64,000 nucleotides of DNA from Aminiphilus circumscriptus DSM 16581 (lineage in GTDB: Bacteria > Synergistota > Synergistia > Synergistales > Aminiphilaceae), in NCBI RefSeq assembly GCF_000526375.1, contig NZ_JAFY01000002.1, forward strand, positions 372,001 to 436,000. The letters run 5' to 3'. Below the pieces are notes generated by a model, which ran no database searches, was not told the DNA's origin, and saw only the letters and a list, made by a program, of their open reading frames with translations. This document shows, piece after piece, positions 1-8,721 of this stretch (position 1 is the first letter of the stretch; the number at the start of each line of letters is the position of its first letter). A program made the position numbers and the translations under genes.

Positions 1-2
1 AA

Positions 3-62
3 AACGTTCAGCGCCACGGAGGAGATTTCCGTCTCGAATGGGAGACCTTCATCTCGGGGTGA
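3..62 (+). CDS. 3' end of an unidentified gene (partial)
   Basis: An open frame enters from the left edge and reads NVQRHGGDFRLEWETFISG before two consecutive stop codons at 60-65. Third codon positions are mostly G or C, as in the neighbouring genes. The next gene starts directly after the stops, which would fit an operon. Only 19 residues are visible, so no family can be assigned, and chance openness is not excluded. Confidence 0.3.
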   Translation, partial: NVQRHGGDFRLEWETFISG

Positions 63-65
63 TGA

Positions 66-278
66 ATGGCCTTCAAAGGCCCGGTGGGCCTTTTCGGAAA
101 ACCGGAGAACATCGAGGGATACGAACCTTTCGCCGTGGAAAACACCGAGAAGACGGTCTGCTGGATCTCTGAAAAGGTTCTCGCCGCCTTTGCCGCATCT
201 CCGGAGGAAGAACACCTCTTTTTCGTCGAGGGTACTGGGCGCCTCCGCCTTCGTTTCGTCGAACCGGGCACCCCCTGA
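66..278 (+). CDS. small uncharacterised protein, paralogue of the gene at 2640-2891
   Basis: This encodes 70 residues from an ATG preceded by GGGGTGA; the frame is closed just upstream by two stops, which fixes the start. I do not recognise the family. It aligns with the 83-residue protein at 2640-2891: both share a GYE-x-[FY]-A-[VI]-E block, an I-x(3)-VL helix segment, an LF-x-V strand and a GR-x-RL-x-F strand near the C-terminus. No signal peptide or membrane segment is visible. The two copies flank the permease/thioredoxin/ArsR cluster on either side. Function is unknown; the repeated family is the evidence that it is a real gene. Confidence 0.55.
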   Translation: MAFKGPVGLFGKPENIEGYEPFAVENTEKTVCWISEKVLAAFAASPEEEHLFFVEGTGRLRLRFVEPGTP

Positions 279-415
279 CGGTGAGGAGCGGCACGCCTCG
301 AAATCGTCCCGAGAGATTCCCCTCTTCGCTGCGCGGAAAGGGGAGCCGCTTTTGTTTGCCTGCACAGGACAGACCATACGGTGCATGGGTACCGCGAGGA
401 CTGAACAGCCGGAAC

Positions 416-1579
416 TCAGGCGGACAAAACGCCGAAAAGCCACCCGGCGATCGCGGAGAGCACTACCACGATGCTCACGTAGGCGGCGGTCATCTTCGTG
501 CCGATGACGCTCCGGATGACGAGCATGTTCGGCAGAGAGAGCGCTGGTCCCGCGAGGAGCAGCGCCAGAGCGGGCCCCTTGCCCATGCCTGCGCCGAGGA
601 GCCCCTGGAGAATGGGCACTTCCGTAAGCGTGGCAAAGTACATGAACGCTCCGGAGAGAGCGGCGAAGAAGTTCGCGAAAAGACTGTTTCCCCCCACGAG
701 AGCACTCACCCAGGCGCTCGGAATGAGCGCCTCATGTCCTGGGCGCCCGAGGAGGAATCCCGCCACGAGAACACCGCCGAAGAGCAGGGGCATGACCTGG
801 AGCGCATAGCCCCACGTGGAGGCGAACCACTCCTGCCGCTCCTCCGCCTTGAACCAGAAAGCGGAGGCAAGAACGGTGAAAGCCAGCGCCGCCCCCGCTA
901 CATGCCACTTGACGGCGTACACGGAAGCCCAGAAACTCTCCGGCACCTTCGGCGCGGCCCAGTTGGCGAAGACGAGAAACGTCACCATGCCCGCCATGTG
1001 CAAACTCGTCTTCCAGAGTGGACGCCCCTCTTCCTCGGGGAGCTGTGCAAACCCCTTCTGGCGGCTCTCTTCGGTGTTGCGGAAAAAGAAGGCCATGAGA
1101 AGTCCCACCACCACGCTGAAGAGGACGGCCCCAACGGCTCGGGCAATGCCGAGTTCCGCCCCCAGTACCCGGGCCGTGAGGATGATCGCCAGGGCGTTGA
1201 TGGCCGGACCGGAATAGAGAAACGCCACGGCGGGACCAAGCCCGGCGCCACGCTTGTAGATCCCCGCGAAGAGGGGCAGCACCGTGCAGGAACAGACCGC
1301 GAGGATCGTTCCCGACACGGCGGCCACCGAATAGGCGACGGCCTTTTTCGCCTCCGCTCCCAGGTACTTCATCACCGCCTGCTGGCTCACAAAGACCGAG
1401 ATGGCCCCGGCGATGAAGAACGCCGGAACCAGACAGAGAAGGACATGTTCCCGGGCGTACTCGTGCATCATGGCCAGGGACTCGACCACCGAACCGGCGA
1501 TGCGTCCGCTCTCGGCGGGGAGGTAATAGAACACCAGGAAGAACCCCAGAATCCAGAGGAATTTCTGTCGATCACTCAT
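416..1579 (-). CDS. ArsP/YraQ-type membrane permease (DUF318 family)
   Basis: This 387-residue polytopic inner-membrane protein has about eight to ten hydrophobic segments. The family hallmark AVCSCTVLPLFAGIYKRG lies near residue 95, followed by a FLYSGPAINALAI block, and the second half repeats a similar element (LLLAGPALSLPNM). Members of this family include ArsP, which exports organoarsenicals, but many homologues have no proven substrate. It is the last gene of a minus-strand cluster behind a CxxC mini-thioredoxin and an ArsR-type regulator, a common arrangement for this family that suggests metalloid or thiol-linked export. The start has GAGGTGA upstream. A hairpin terminator between it and the thioredoxin gene could lower its expression relative to the upstream genes. 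Confidence 0.85.
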   Translation of the reverse strand: MSDRQKFLWILGFFLVFYYLPAESGRIAGSVVESLAMMHEYAREHVLLCLVPAFFIAGAISVFVSQQAVMKYLGAEAKKAVAYSVAAVSGTILAVCSCTVLPLFAGIYKRGAGLGPAVAFLYSGPAINALAIILTARVLGAELGIARAVGAVLFSVVVGLLMAFFFRNTEESRQKGFAQLPEEEGRPLWKTSLHMAGMVTFLVFANWAAPKVPESFWASVYAVKWHVAGAALAFTVLASAFWFKAEERQEWFASTWGYALQVMPLLFGGVLVAGFLLGRPGHEALIPSAWVSALVGGNSLFANFFAALSGAFMYFATLTEVPILQGLLGAGMGKGPALALLLAGPALSLPNMLVIRSVIGTKMTAAYVSIVVVLSAIAGWLFGVLSA

Positions 1580-1639
1580 CGGTCGTCACCTCGAGCAGGA
1601 AACCTCGTCTATGTGGCGAAAATCGCACATAATCTTCCG

Positions 1640-1675
1640 AAAAAACTCCCCGACATGCGCCGGGGAGTTTTTCTT
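1640..1675 (-). terminator. bidirectional hairpin terminator or attenuator
   Basis: AAACTCCCCG and CGGGGAGTTT form a ten-pair stem around an 8-nt loop, with A and T runs on both sides, so it can work in either direction. On the minus strand it sits between the mini-thioredoxin gene and the permease gene, so it may attenuate transcription into the permease. Confidence 0.7.
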
Positions 1676-1786
1676 TCCTTGGCCCCTTGGACTTGATCCG
1701 TTCGAAGGGACCTTCGAACGAAAACACGAAGAAGCACTTCCGAAACAGGGCGCGTCGAGCGTCAGCCCGACCTGTCCCCGATCCCG

Positions 1787-2026
1787 CTAGGTCATCTTTG
1801 AAAGGAGTGCCTTGGTCTCCTCGACGGAAAGAACCTTGCCTGCAGCAAGAACCTTGCCGTCCACGGCGAGCCCCGGCGTGGCCATCACGCCGAAGTCCAT
1901 GATCTTGTCGATCTCCGTCACTTTTTCGATCTCAAAATCCAACCCCAACTGCGTCGCCGCTTCCGAGGCAACTTCTGCGAGTTTTTTACATTTGGGGCAA
2001 CCGATACCGAGAATCTGGATCCTCAT
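1787..2026 (-). CDS. mini-thioredoxin, redox-active disulfide protein 2 family
   Basis: This 79-residue cytoplasmic protein with a thioredoxin-like fold starts MRIQILGIGCPKCKKL. The CPKC pair at residues 10-13 is the expected redox or metal-binding site. The later MATPGLAVDGKV segment holds the cis-proline loop and matches the TIGR00412-type family. Its ATG overlaps the stop of the ArsR-type gene (ATGA), so the two are probably translationally coupled. Together with the downstream permease it forms the conserved ArsR / thioredoxin / DUF318-permease set. The exact partner or substrate cannot be read from sequence. Confidence 0.88.
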   Translation of the reverse strand: MRIQILGIGCPKCKKLAEVASEAATQLGLDFEIEKVTEIDKIMDFGVMATPGLAVDGKVLAAGKVLSVEETKALLSKMT

Positions 2027-2456
2027 GAGCGCAAATCCTCCCTCATTTTTCGTCCGCTCTTTCCTTCGCAGAATTTCCGCGGAACACTTTCGCGAGCGGT
2101 TTCTTCATGCGTCCCCACGAACACAGAGGAGGCATTTCTTCTCTCCAACAGGGGACATGCCGCGTCCTCCGACCCGTTTCCGCCCGCCGGTGCATCCCCG
2201 CAGGAAAGAACCGACGTCAGGCAGTACATGCGCATGCGACAGAAGACGTTGAGCCCTTCTCTGCGATCCTCGATGATGTCCAGCATGCGAAGAATGGACA
2301 AACGCTTGCTGATGGTGGTCCGCTCGCAGGAAAAGGCGCCGGCGATATCGGAGACGCATCGCTCTCCCCCGAGCGCAACTCCACGATGACGAAACGAACC
2401 GGATGAGAGAGTCCCTTGAAGATGCCAGCCTTCTTCCGTCGGCGGGCCATCCGCAT
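2023..2456 (-). pseudogene. ArsR-family transcriptional regulator, frameshifted
   Basis: Two minus-strand frames join to make one ArsR protein of about 144 residues. The first (from ATG at 2456) reads MARRRKKAGIFKGLSHPVRF and goes as far as ELRSGE. The second continues RCVSDIAGAFSCERTTISKR through the recognition helix and ends in a Cys-rich tail with CLTSVLSC, a likely metal or metalloid site. The frame changes near 2362-2371, beside a C5 run and a GAGAG repeat. The stop overlaps the thioredoxin start, so the downstream frame is still organised as an operon. It could be a real loss-of-function mutation or a sequencing error; the intact flanking homology makes an error quite possible. Confidence 0.75.
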
Positions 2457-2473
2457 GCCCCTTTTTTGTGGTT

Positions 2474-2502
2474 ATATTGCCACTAAAGAACTAACTTGTC
2501 AA
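2474..2502 (-). promoter_or_regulatory. sigma-70-like promoter of the arsR / thioredoxin / permease cluster
   Basis: On the minus strand TTGACA (2497-2502) is followed after 17 nt by CAATAT (2474-2479), with TATAAC overlapping the same region. It lies 18-46 bp upstream of the regulator ATG in an AT-rich patch. An ArsR-type repressor would be expected to bind here, but I see no clear perfect operator. Confidence 0.5.
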
Positions 2503-2550
2503 TTCTCCTGCCAGGTCTGAAGAATCAGTTCGAGGTGTTCCCTCGAAATG

Positions 2551-2590
2551 CACCGTGTCCCCAGCCTGCGAGCAGACCGGGGACACGGTG
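2551..2590 (-). terminator. hairpin 3' of the small paralogue gene
   Basis: CACCGTGTCCCC and GGGGACACGGTG form a 12-bp perfect stem with a 16-nt loop, 50-90 bp past the stop of the minus-strand gene at 2640. There is no T-run, so it may be a 3' stabilising hairpin or a weak terminator. Confidence 0.45.
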
Positions 2591-2639
2591 AAACGAAAGA
2601 GCGCTCTCCAGCGGATACATCGGTTCCCGACGGGAACGG

Positions 2640-2891
2640 TCAGGCGGTCTCGGGCATGCTTTCGAAGGGCGATTTTGAGAAGGCAAGCCGGAAGCGACCC
2701 ACGGTCTGCACGGTGAAAAGAGAGTCCCCCTCCGGCATGGGACCCATCTTTTTCCAATTTTCCAACACGTCCTTGTGAATGCGGCAGGTCATCCCGCCGT
2801 CCCCCTCGATGGCGTACTCCTCGTACCCCTCCCCGCTCTCGGGAAGCCCCAGATAGGCTGCAGCACCCTTATCGACGGAACAGCATCCCAT
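2640..2891 (-). CDS. small uncharacterised protein, paralogue of the gene at 66-278
   Basis: This encodes 83 residues starting MGCCSVDKG; GGAGG 9 nt upstream supports this ATG over one 11 codons earlier. I do not recognise the family. It shares the GYEEYAIEG block, the I-x(3)-VL segment and the VGRFRLAF strand with the protein at 66-278. The N-terminal CC pair is unique to this copy. No membrane segment is visible, so it should be cytoplasmic. It stands alone on the minus strand between two hairpins, next to the arsR promoter. Confidence 0.6.
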   Translation of the reverse strand: MGCCSVDKGAAAYLGLPESGEGYEEYAIEGDGGMTCRIHKDVLENWKKMGPMPEGDSLFTVQTVGRFRLAFSKSPFESMPETA

Positions 2892-2932
2892 GATGATGTT
2901 CCTCCATCCAGTTATGTGCGTCAAGACGAATA

Positions 2933-2965
2933 CGCCGAACCGGCTCCTGAAAAAAGCCGGTTCGG
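2933..2965 (-). terminator. hairpin terminator of the GGDEF-EAL gene
   Basis: GCCGAACCGGCT and AGCCGGTTCGGC form a 12-bp perfect stem with a 9-nt loop containing an A6 run. It lies 58 bp past the stop of the large minus-strand gene. The T-tract after it is weak. Confidence 0.55.
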
Positions 2966-3022
2966 CGATGGGATTTCTTTCGAAAAATCCTCGGAAGGCG
3001 ACTTTCTTCGAGCGGAAAAGCC

Positions 3023-5866
3023 TCAGTCTTTTCGGAGAGAATTCAGGAAGGGGCGAATGTCTTCCTCCGGAAGGGGGCGGCTGAACCAGAATCCCTGGAT
3101 CACATCGCAGGAGGTGGTGGTGAAGCGCACCTGCTCCTCCGTCTCCACTCCCTCGGCGACGATCTGCAGGCCCAGCTCGCGGGCGAGCTGGATGATGGCC
3201 CAGACGATGAGTTCATTTTCCTTCTGTTCGTGCAGGTTTTGGATGAAGGAGCGGTCGATTTTCAGCGTATCCAGGGGAAGCGTCCGGAGATAGGTGAGCG
3301 AGGAATAGCCCGTTCCGAAATCATCCAGGGCAATCCGCACTCCGTGGGACTTGAGCACCCTGAGATTTTCAAGACTTGTCTCATAGGACGTGAGCAAGGC
3401 CGTCTCGGTAATCTCCACCTCGAGCGCCTCCGGAGGCAGTCCCGTCTCCTCAAGGATACGAAGCACTTCCAAGGCGAATCCCTCCTGCTGGATCTGCCGG
3501 GTGGAGAGGTTTACCGCCATGTGGTGCACCTCGCCTCCGTCAAGCAGTTCCCTGGCGAAACGACAGGCCCGACGCAGGGCGAACTCACCGAGGGGGAAGA
3601 TGAGCCCGGAACTCTCCGCCACCGGAACGAACTCGCCGGGAGAGATCCATCCGAGTTCCGGGTCGTTCCACCGGAGCAGTGCCTCGAATCCGACCACACG
3701 CCTGGAGACGGCGGAGAAGAGGGGCTGGTAGTGCAGCGAGAGCAGCCCCTGCGAAACCGCGCTGCGGAGACGGCGCTCCAGATCGATCCTCCGGAGGAGA
3801 TCCTGGCTGAGGCTTTCCTCGTAGAAGACCAGGTCCCCGCGGCATTCCGCCTTGGCCTTGTGCAGGGCCATGTCGGCCTTCTTGAGCAGTTCCCCCGGGT
3901 CCGTCCCGTCATCCGGAAAGAGCACCACGCCGGCGGTGAGGGAATAAAAATGCGATGTCCCCTCGTCGGCAAAGGGATCGGCAAAGGTTCCGAGCAGGCG
4001 CCGTGCGTAGGACTCGATCTCCTCCCGGGAATCCTCTCCTTCGCGGAGCACCAGGAACTCGTCGCCCCCCATGCGGGTCACCAAATCCTTTTCCGTGGAA
4101 ACCGCGAGAAAACGCCTTGCCGCATCCTGGAGAACCCGATCTCCGCTGGCATGCCCCAGAGAGTCGTTCACGATACGGAAGTCGTCCACGTCGAGGAAAA
4201 TCAGGGCACCTCTGGTTTCTCCGCTCCGAGCGCGTCGGAGCACCTCGTCGAGACGTTCCAGCAAAAGGCGTCGGTTCGGCAGATCCGTCAAGGCGTCGTA
4301 GTAGGCCATGCGGTGGATCTGTTCGTCCCGAAGCCGTTCTTCCGTGATGTCGAACAGAAAACCCATGACGCTCGTGACGTTTCCTTCCTGTCTGATCGGC
4401 GCGAGGATGTTGCGATAATGCCGGATCGTTCCGCTTCCGGGGTCCTTCGCCTGCACTTCGAAGTCCACCACGGTCCCGGCCCTCGCCTGGCGAAGTTTTT
4501 CCTCCCAGAGCTCCCCGGAACCCCGATCGCAATTCGCCTCCCCGTCTCTCTTGCCGAAAAGGTTCCCCCGCTTGGCGAGAGAAAGATCGTTCTGGAGGAT
4601 GATCCGTCCCTCCATGTCATGGACCCAGAATTCGACGGGAAGATTGCGCACCAGCGCCTCCATGAGCGCACGATGCTGCTGGAGCCGCTCCTCCGCGTTG
4701 CGCCGATCCGAGATGTCTCTGACGATGCTCTGCATCGTGCCATCGGAAAGGCGCTTCGTCCGCATTTCCACCCAGAAGGACGTTCCATCCCGGCGAAGAA
4801 GCTTCCGTTCGTTCGTCACGGTGACGCCTCGTTGCAGCTCTTCCCTTTGCAACGGCTTCCGGCGCAGTTCCTCCGGGGGAAAAAGTTTTTCCACAGGACG
4901 TCCGAGCATCTCCTCCCGAGAGAAGCCCGTCCATGCCAGAATCTGGGCGTTCGCTTCCAGGACGCCCAAGTGTTCATCCGCCCGAACAATTCCGTCCACG
5001 GCCTCTTCGAAAAAGATCTGAAGCTGTTCCTCCCGCTCCCGGAGACGGCGTGTCGCGCTCCGCATGTCCTCATGCAGGGAGAGGAAACCCGCGAGCAGGC
5101 GTTCCGCCTCGGAACCGGGGCGATACTGCGCCACGGGAAGATCCGGCACCTTTTCGGGGTGGTTTCTGAGCTCGTCGATGGCGGCGGTGAGAGCGGCATA
5201 GCTCGAGAAGAGCGGCTTCAGCAGGCGCGCCGCCAGGGTGAGTCCTCCGCCGAGAAGGACGAGGGAAAGAAGGAGAACTTTTCCCATGAAAAGACGCAAA
5301 TCCTTCTCCAGATCGGTCACGTACATACCCGTGCCGATATAGCAGGAAAGTTCCGGAATCCCCACCACATAGGAAATTTTCCGCTGCGGTTCCTCGGAAT
5401 TCGGCGGTGGATATTCGTAGGAGACATAACCGCCGCCAGCCTTCGCTCTCTCGACGAGGGCCCGGATGATGAACACGCCCCTGGAATCCCGGAGTTCCGC
5501 CTGGTTCGTGCCCTCCTTGGCGCGTTCGTAGGGCTGCACGAGCATGGTACCGTCGTAGTCGCTCATGAAGACGTAATTGGGACCGAACACATCGTCGTAG
5601 GTCATGCGTCGGATAAGGTCCGTCACCTGACGGAGCGCCTCCTCCTTCGGCAACATACCCTGGTTGTACCGGGCAAGGATCGGCGCGATGGAACGGGAGG
5701 CCACCTGGACAATGCGCCGGATCTCGTTCCGACGCTGCTGCTCCAGGTTTTTCAACTGAGCGACGTACAGAAACACGAACAAGGCCGCCAGGGCGACCAT
5801 CAGCGCGGTCACGGAGAAAATCAGGCGCGTTCTCGTGTCATCGAAGCGTCTCATTGAGAAGAGCAT
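3023..5866 (-). CDS. Cache-PAS-GGDEF-EAL membrane protein (c-di-GMP turnover)
   Basis: About 947 residues, anchored in the inner membrane. A first membrane helix (residues ~10-33) and a second (~217-240) enclose a periplasmic single-Cache sensor containing a YVFMSDYDGTML strand. Two PAS segments follow (~300-415 and ~420-555), then GGDEF (~560-720, intact TRMGGDEF) and EAL (~730-945, GFEALLRW, DDFGTGYSS, EGVE). The motifs of both domains are intact, so it could make or degrade cyclic di-GMP, or use one domain as a regulator of the other. The start MLFSMRR is chosen for AAGGAAG 7 nt upstream; an earlier ATG exists 35 codons upstream. It is divergent from a chemoreceptor gene, with about 400 bp between them. 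Confidence 0.88.
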   Translation of the reverse strand: MLFSMRRFDDTRTRLIFSVTALMVALAALFVFLYVAQLKNLEQQRRNEIRRIVQVASRSIAPILARYNQGMLPKEEALRQVTDLIRRMTYDDVFGPNYVFMSDYDGTMLVQPYERAKEGTNQAELRDSRGVFIIRALVERAKAGGGYVSYEYPPPNSEEPQRKISYVVGIPELSCYIGTGMYVTDLEKDLRLFMGKVLLLSLVLLGGGLTLAARLLKPLFSSYAALTAAIDELRNHPEKVPDLPVAQYRPGSEAERLLAGFLSLHEDMRSATRRLREREEQLQIFFEEAVDGIVRADEHLGVLEANAQILAWTGFSREEMLGRPVEKLFPPEELRRKPLQREELQRGVTVTNERKLLRRDGTSFWVEMRTKRLSDGTMQSIVRDISDRRNAEERLQQHRALMEALVRNLPVEFWVHDMEGRIILQNDLSLAKRGNLFGKRDGEANCDRGSGELWEEKLRQARAGTVVDFEVQAKDPGSGTIRHYRNILAPIRQEGNVTSVMGFLFDITEERLRDEQIHRMAYYDALTDLPNRRLLLERLDEVLRRARSGETRGALIFLDVDDFRIVNDSLGHASGDRVLQDAARRFLAVSTEKDLVTRMGGDEFLVLREGEDSREEIESYARRLLGTFADPFADEGTSHFYSLTAGVVLFPDDGTDPGELLKKADMALHKAKAECRGDLVFYEESLSQDLLRRIDLERRLRSAVSQGLLSLHYQPLFSAVSRRVVGFEALLRWNDPELGWISPGEFVPVAESSGLIFPLGEFALRRACRFARELLDGGEVHHMAVNLSTRQIQQEGFALEVLRILEETGLPPEALEVEITETALLTSYETSLENLRVLKSHGVRIALDDFGTGYSSLTYLRTLPLDTLKIDRSFIQNLHEQKENELIVWAIIQLARELGLQIVAEGVETEEQVRFTTTSCDVIQGFWFSRPLPEEDIRPFLNSLRKD

Positions 5867-6264
5867 CTCCCGACTTCCTTCCCCTGGAGGACGAAATGAT
5901 CCGTCGCCCACGATTTTTCGATGGAGTTTCCCGGCTCCATTATGGAACGTTCCCTCGCTTTTGACAATCATTACAACGGTCTAAGAAAGTGAAGCGGCCA
6001 CACTTCATTTCCAGCCCAATCGAGGTTTCCGCCCCCGAGCACCGCGACTGCGACAGGAAACGTCGCCTGCAACGGGAAACGTTTCTGCACGGTTCTGTCA
6101 TACTGCTTTATGACCATCTTTGTTTTCTAACAACACAAACAGACATACGCTTGAACGATTGCAGTTCTTCTTCTACACTGAGAGTGGAAACCCGTACATT
6201 TCCGGGAGAAACCGAGCCGGAAAAAACCCGCCCGGAAAGAGCCGAAGAGAGAGGGGGAAGAGTC

Positions 6265-8451
6265 ATGCCATCGCTTTCGCGACGTCCACCGGAAACCGCT
6301 CGTTCGTTCCCTGTGGGAAAAGGACATTCGCCCCGGCAGGACCCACAGAAACCATCCGCCGAGACGACAGGAAGAGAAATCCGAGGCATCTCGTTGCGCC
6401 AGAAGCTCCTGGGAACCACAATTCTGGTAGTTCTGCTCGCCGTGCTTGCCACCACGGGGACCGCAGTCTACATCTTCTCCGCCACCATGGAGAAAGAGGC
6501 CGGAGGGGACGCGGAGCTCGCCGTGAACGGACTGGAACAACTTCTCTTCCGGCAGCGGGACAGGACGGAACTGCTCGCCCGGAATCTTGCACGCTTCGGG
6601 AACGTGGTCGACGCCGTCCGGGAGGGAGACACGCGAATCGTGCTGGAAAGGTTGACACCGCTGGCGAAGGAACAGGGGCTCGATTTCGTGACCGTCACGA
6701 ATGCCGAGGGCATCGTGGTGGCCAGGACACACAGTCCGGAACAGAAGGGGGACAGTGTCCTCGGCCAGAGGAACGTCCAAGAGGCTCTGAAAGGACACAC
6801 CTACGCCGCGGTGGAATCCGGCACGGTGGTCCGGCTCTCCGCCCGGTGCGGCGTTCCTCTTCTGGACGGGGAAGGACGGCTCGTGGGCGTGGTGAGTGCG
6901 GGTATCTCCCTGGAAAATCCTTCCCTCGTGGACGAGGGGAAAAGGCTCTACGGCACGGAGATGACAATCTTCATCGGCGACGAACGCCTCACCACCACCA
7001 TCGAGAGGGACGGCAAACGCCTTGTCGGGACAAAACTCGATCCCTCCATCGCCAAGATCGTTCTCGAGGAAGGCAGGTCCTACTTCGAAAGAGCCGAAAT
7101 CCTCGGCACCCCCTACATCACCGCGTATAAACCTCTCCTCGGACCCGACGGAAAACCGCTGGGCATCCTCTTCGCGGGAGAAGCGCTGGAGACACTTATC
7201 GACACCAGGAATTCCGTGCTCCGTCTGGTGCTCCTTCTCGGGGCGGCCGTCCTCGCCGGAGCCATCGGCGTGTTCACGATTCTCTCGGGACGTATCGTGA
7301 TTCCCCTCCGCCGGGTTGCGGATCTGGCGAAACGAGCGGGGGAGGGGGATCTCTCCTTCGGCAGGGAGGACTTCGGGGTCTCCAGCCGGGATGAGCTGGG
7401 TTTCATGGCGGACGCCCTGGCGACCATGATCTCCCGCCAGAGAGACATGGTCATGGACGTGCAGAGGGAAGCCCGTCGTTTCGCCGCCGCCGCAGAATCG
7501 CTTTCGGCCTTCTCGCAACAATCCGTGGCATCCATGGAAGAGGTGAAGAAATCCCTCGAAAAGGCGAACGCCCTTTCGGAGGCGAACGCCGCCGCGCTGG
7601 AGGAAACGAATGCCGGCGTGGAGGAGGTCGCCTCCAGTGCGTCCACCACCGCCTCCAGCGCCACCGAGGGAGCCGAGGCCGCTGCAGCGGCGACCCGGAT
7701 GAGCGACGAGGCGGCTCACCAGGTGGAGGAAACGGTGCGAAAAATCCGAGGCGCCGGAGAGAAATCCCGCGAGACCGCGACGGTCGTCGAGACCGTCGGG
7801 CGTTCCGTGGAGTCCATCACGAGCTTCATCGCCACGATCCGCAACATCGCGGACCAGACGAATCTGCTCGCGCTCAATGCCGCCATCGAAGCCGCGCGGG
7901 CGGGCGAGGCGGGACGGGGGTTCTCCGTGGTGGCGGAGGAAGTCCGTAAACTGGCGGAAGAGTCGGCCACCGCGGCGAGGGAAGTGGAAACGCTGGTCTC
8001 GTCCCTGACGCAACAAACCGACGGAGCGCTTCGCTCGTCGAAGGATGTGGAAATGCTGACAATTCAGGCGGTCTCGGACTCCGAAGAAGCACGGAAACGC
8101 CTTGCGACGGCGCTCGCGGAGGTTGCCCGTCTCGACGACGTCATGCAGAACATCGCCGCCGCAGCGCAACAACAGGCCGCGGCAAGTTCGGAGATGGCCC
8201 AGAGCGTGGACCAGATCACCAAGGCCACGGCGGAGACGGTGCGCCTCATGGAGGGCATTCGCACTGCCACGGACGAGACGACCCATGCGGCAAGCCGTGT
8301 GGCGGAAGAAGCCGAGACGCTTTCCGAGGGAGCGACAACGCTTCGAAGTCTTCTGGAGCGCTTCACCACCGAAGGAACGGATTCCGGAGATCCCGCCGGA
8401 GCACTTCCTTTGCCTGAAAAACACCGCCTTCCAACGAAGCCGGAACGGTAA
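6265..8451 (+). CDS. methyl-accepting chemotaxis protein with Cache sensor
   Basis: 728 residues from an ATG with GAGGGGGAAGA upstream; longer in-frame starts exist but lack a ribosome site. A cytoplasmic N-terminal tail of about 45 residues precedes the first membrane helix ([15 protein letters not shown]). A large periplasmic Cache-type ligand domain of roughly 220 residues follows, then a second helix ([16 protein letters not shown]), HAMP and the signalling domain. The signalling hairpin has the conserved [20 protein letters not shown] tip. It would form receptor trimers with CheA/CheW, and the ligand is unknown. No che genes are in the window. A hairpin terminator follows the gene. Confidence 0.92.
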   Translation: MPSLSRRPPETARSFPVGKGHSPRQDPQKPSAETTGREIRGISLRQKLLGTTILVVLLAVLATTGTAVYIFSATMEKEAGGDAELAVNGLEQLLFRQRDRTELLARNLARFGNVVDAVREGDTRIVLERLTPLAKEQGLDFVTVTNAEGIVVARTHSPEQKGDSVLGQRNVQEALKGHTYAAVESGTVVRLSARCGVPLLDGEGRLVGVVSAGISLENPSLVDEGKRLYGTEMTIFIGDERLTTTIERDGKRLVGTKLDPSIAKIVLEEGRSYFERAEILGTPYITAYKPLLGPDGKPLGILFAGEALETLIDTRNSVLRLVLLLGAAVLAGAIGVFTILSGRIVIPLRRVADLAKRAGEGDLSFGREDFGVSSRDELGFMADALATMISRQRDMVMDVQREARRFAAAAESLSAFSQQSVASMEEVKKSLEKANALSEANAAALEETNAGVEEVASSASTTASSATEGAEAAAAATRMSDEAAHQVEETVRKIRGAGEKSRETATVVETVGRSVESITSFIATIRNIADQTNLLALNAAIEAARAGEAGRGFSVVAEEVRKLAEESATAAREVETLVSSLTQQTDGALRSSKDVEMLTIQAVSDSEEARKRLATALAEVARLDDVMQNIAAAAQQQAAASSEMAQSVDQITKATAETVRLMEGIRTATDETTHAASRVAEEAETLSEGATTLRSLLERFTTEGTDSGDPAGALPLPEKHRLPTKPER

Positions 8452-8514
8452 CGCGAAATCCTCCGATCCGGCAAACACGCTCCGAAGACTTGCGAAAAAC
8501 GCACGACAATGCCC

Positions 8515-8542
8515 CGAGCCCCGGTCGCCTCTCCGGGGCTCG
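8515..8542 (+). terminator. hairpin terminator after the chemoreceptor gene
   Basis: CGAGCCCCGG and CCGGGGCTCG form a 10-bp perfect stem with an 8-nt loop, 63 bp past the stop. Only a weak T-tract follows. Confidence 0.55.
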
Positions 8543-8628
8543 TTCCGTACGCTTTCTCCGCAACCGGATGTTCCGCTTCCCAAAGACACGTTCCTCCGAA
8601 CATACCAGACGGAACCGCCGCGTTCCGC

Positions 8629-8677
8629 TTGACAAAGGGAAGGCCAAGGATGACACTATTTTTTAAATCAGTGACAC
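8629..8677 (+). promoter_or_regulatory. candidate promoter and direct-repeat operator of the nik operon
   Basis: TTGACA (8629-8634) is followed after 17 nt by GACACT, a poor -10 match. The hexamer TGACAC occurs at 8651-8656 and again at 8672-8677, exactly 21 bp apart (two helical turns), with an A/T-only stretch between. This could be the site of a metal-responsive repressor. I saw no cobalamin riboswitch in this leader, which favours nickel over cobalt. Speculative. Confidence 0.3.
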
Positions 8678-8721
8678 CCCTTTCACCTCGTTCCGAAGTA
8701 TGCCCGAGGAGGCTGGAAATT

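Noticed and set aside
3230-8589. Long open frames antisense to the GGDEF-EAL protein and to the chemoreceptor
   Set aside because: Low-complexity Arg/His-rich products without domains, opposite genes with intact catalytic or signalling motifs.
8452-8721. Cobalamin riboswitch before the nik operon
   Set aside because: I looked for the B12-box and associated helices and did not see them. The segment holds a terminator of the previous gene and promoter-like elements only.
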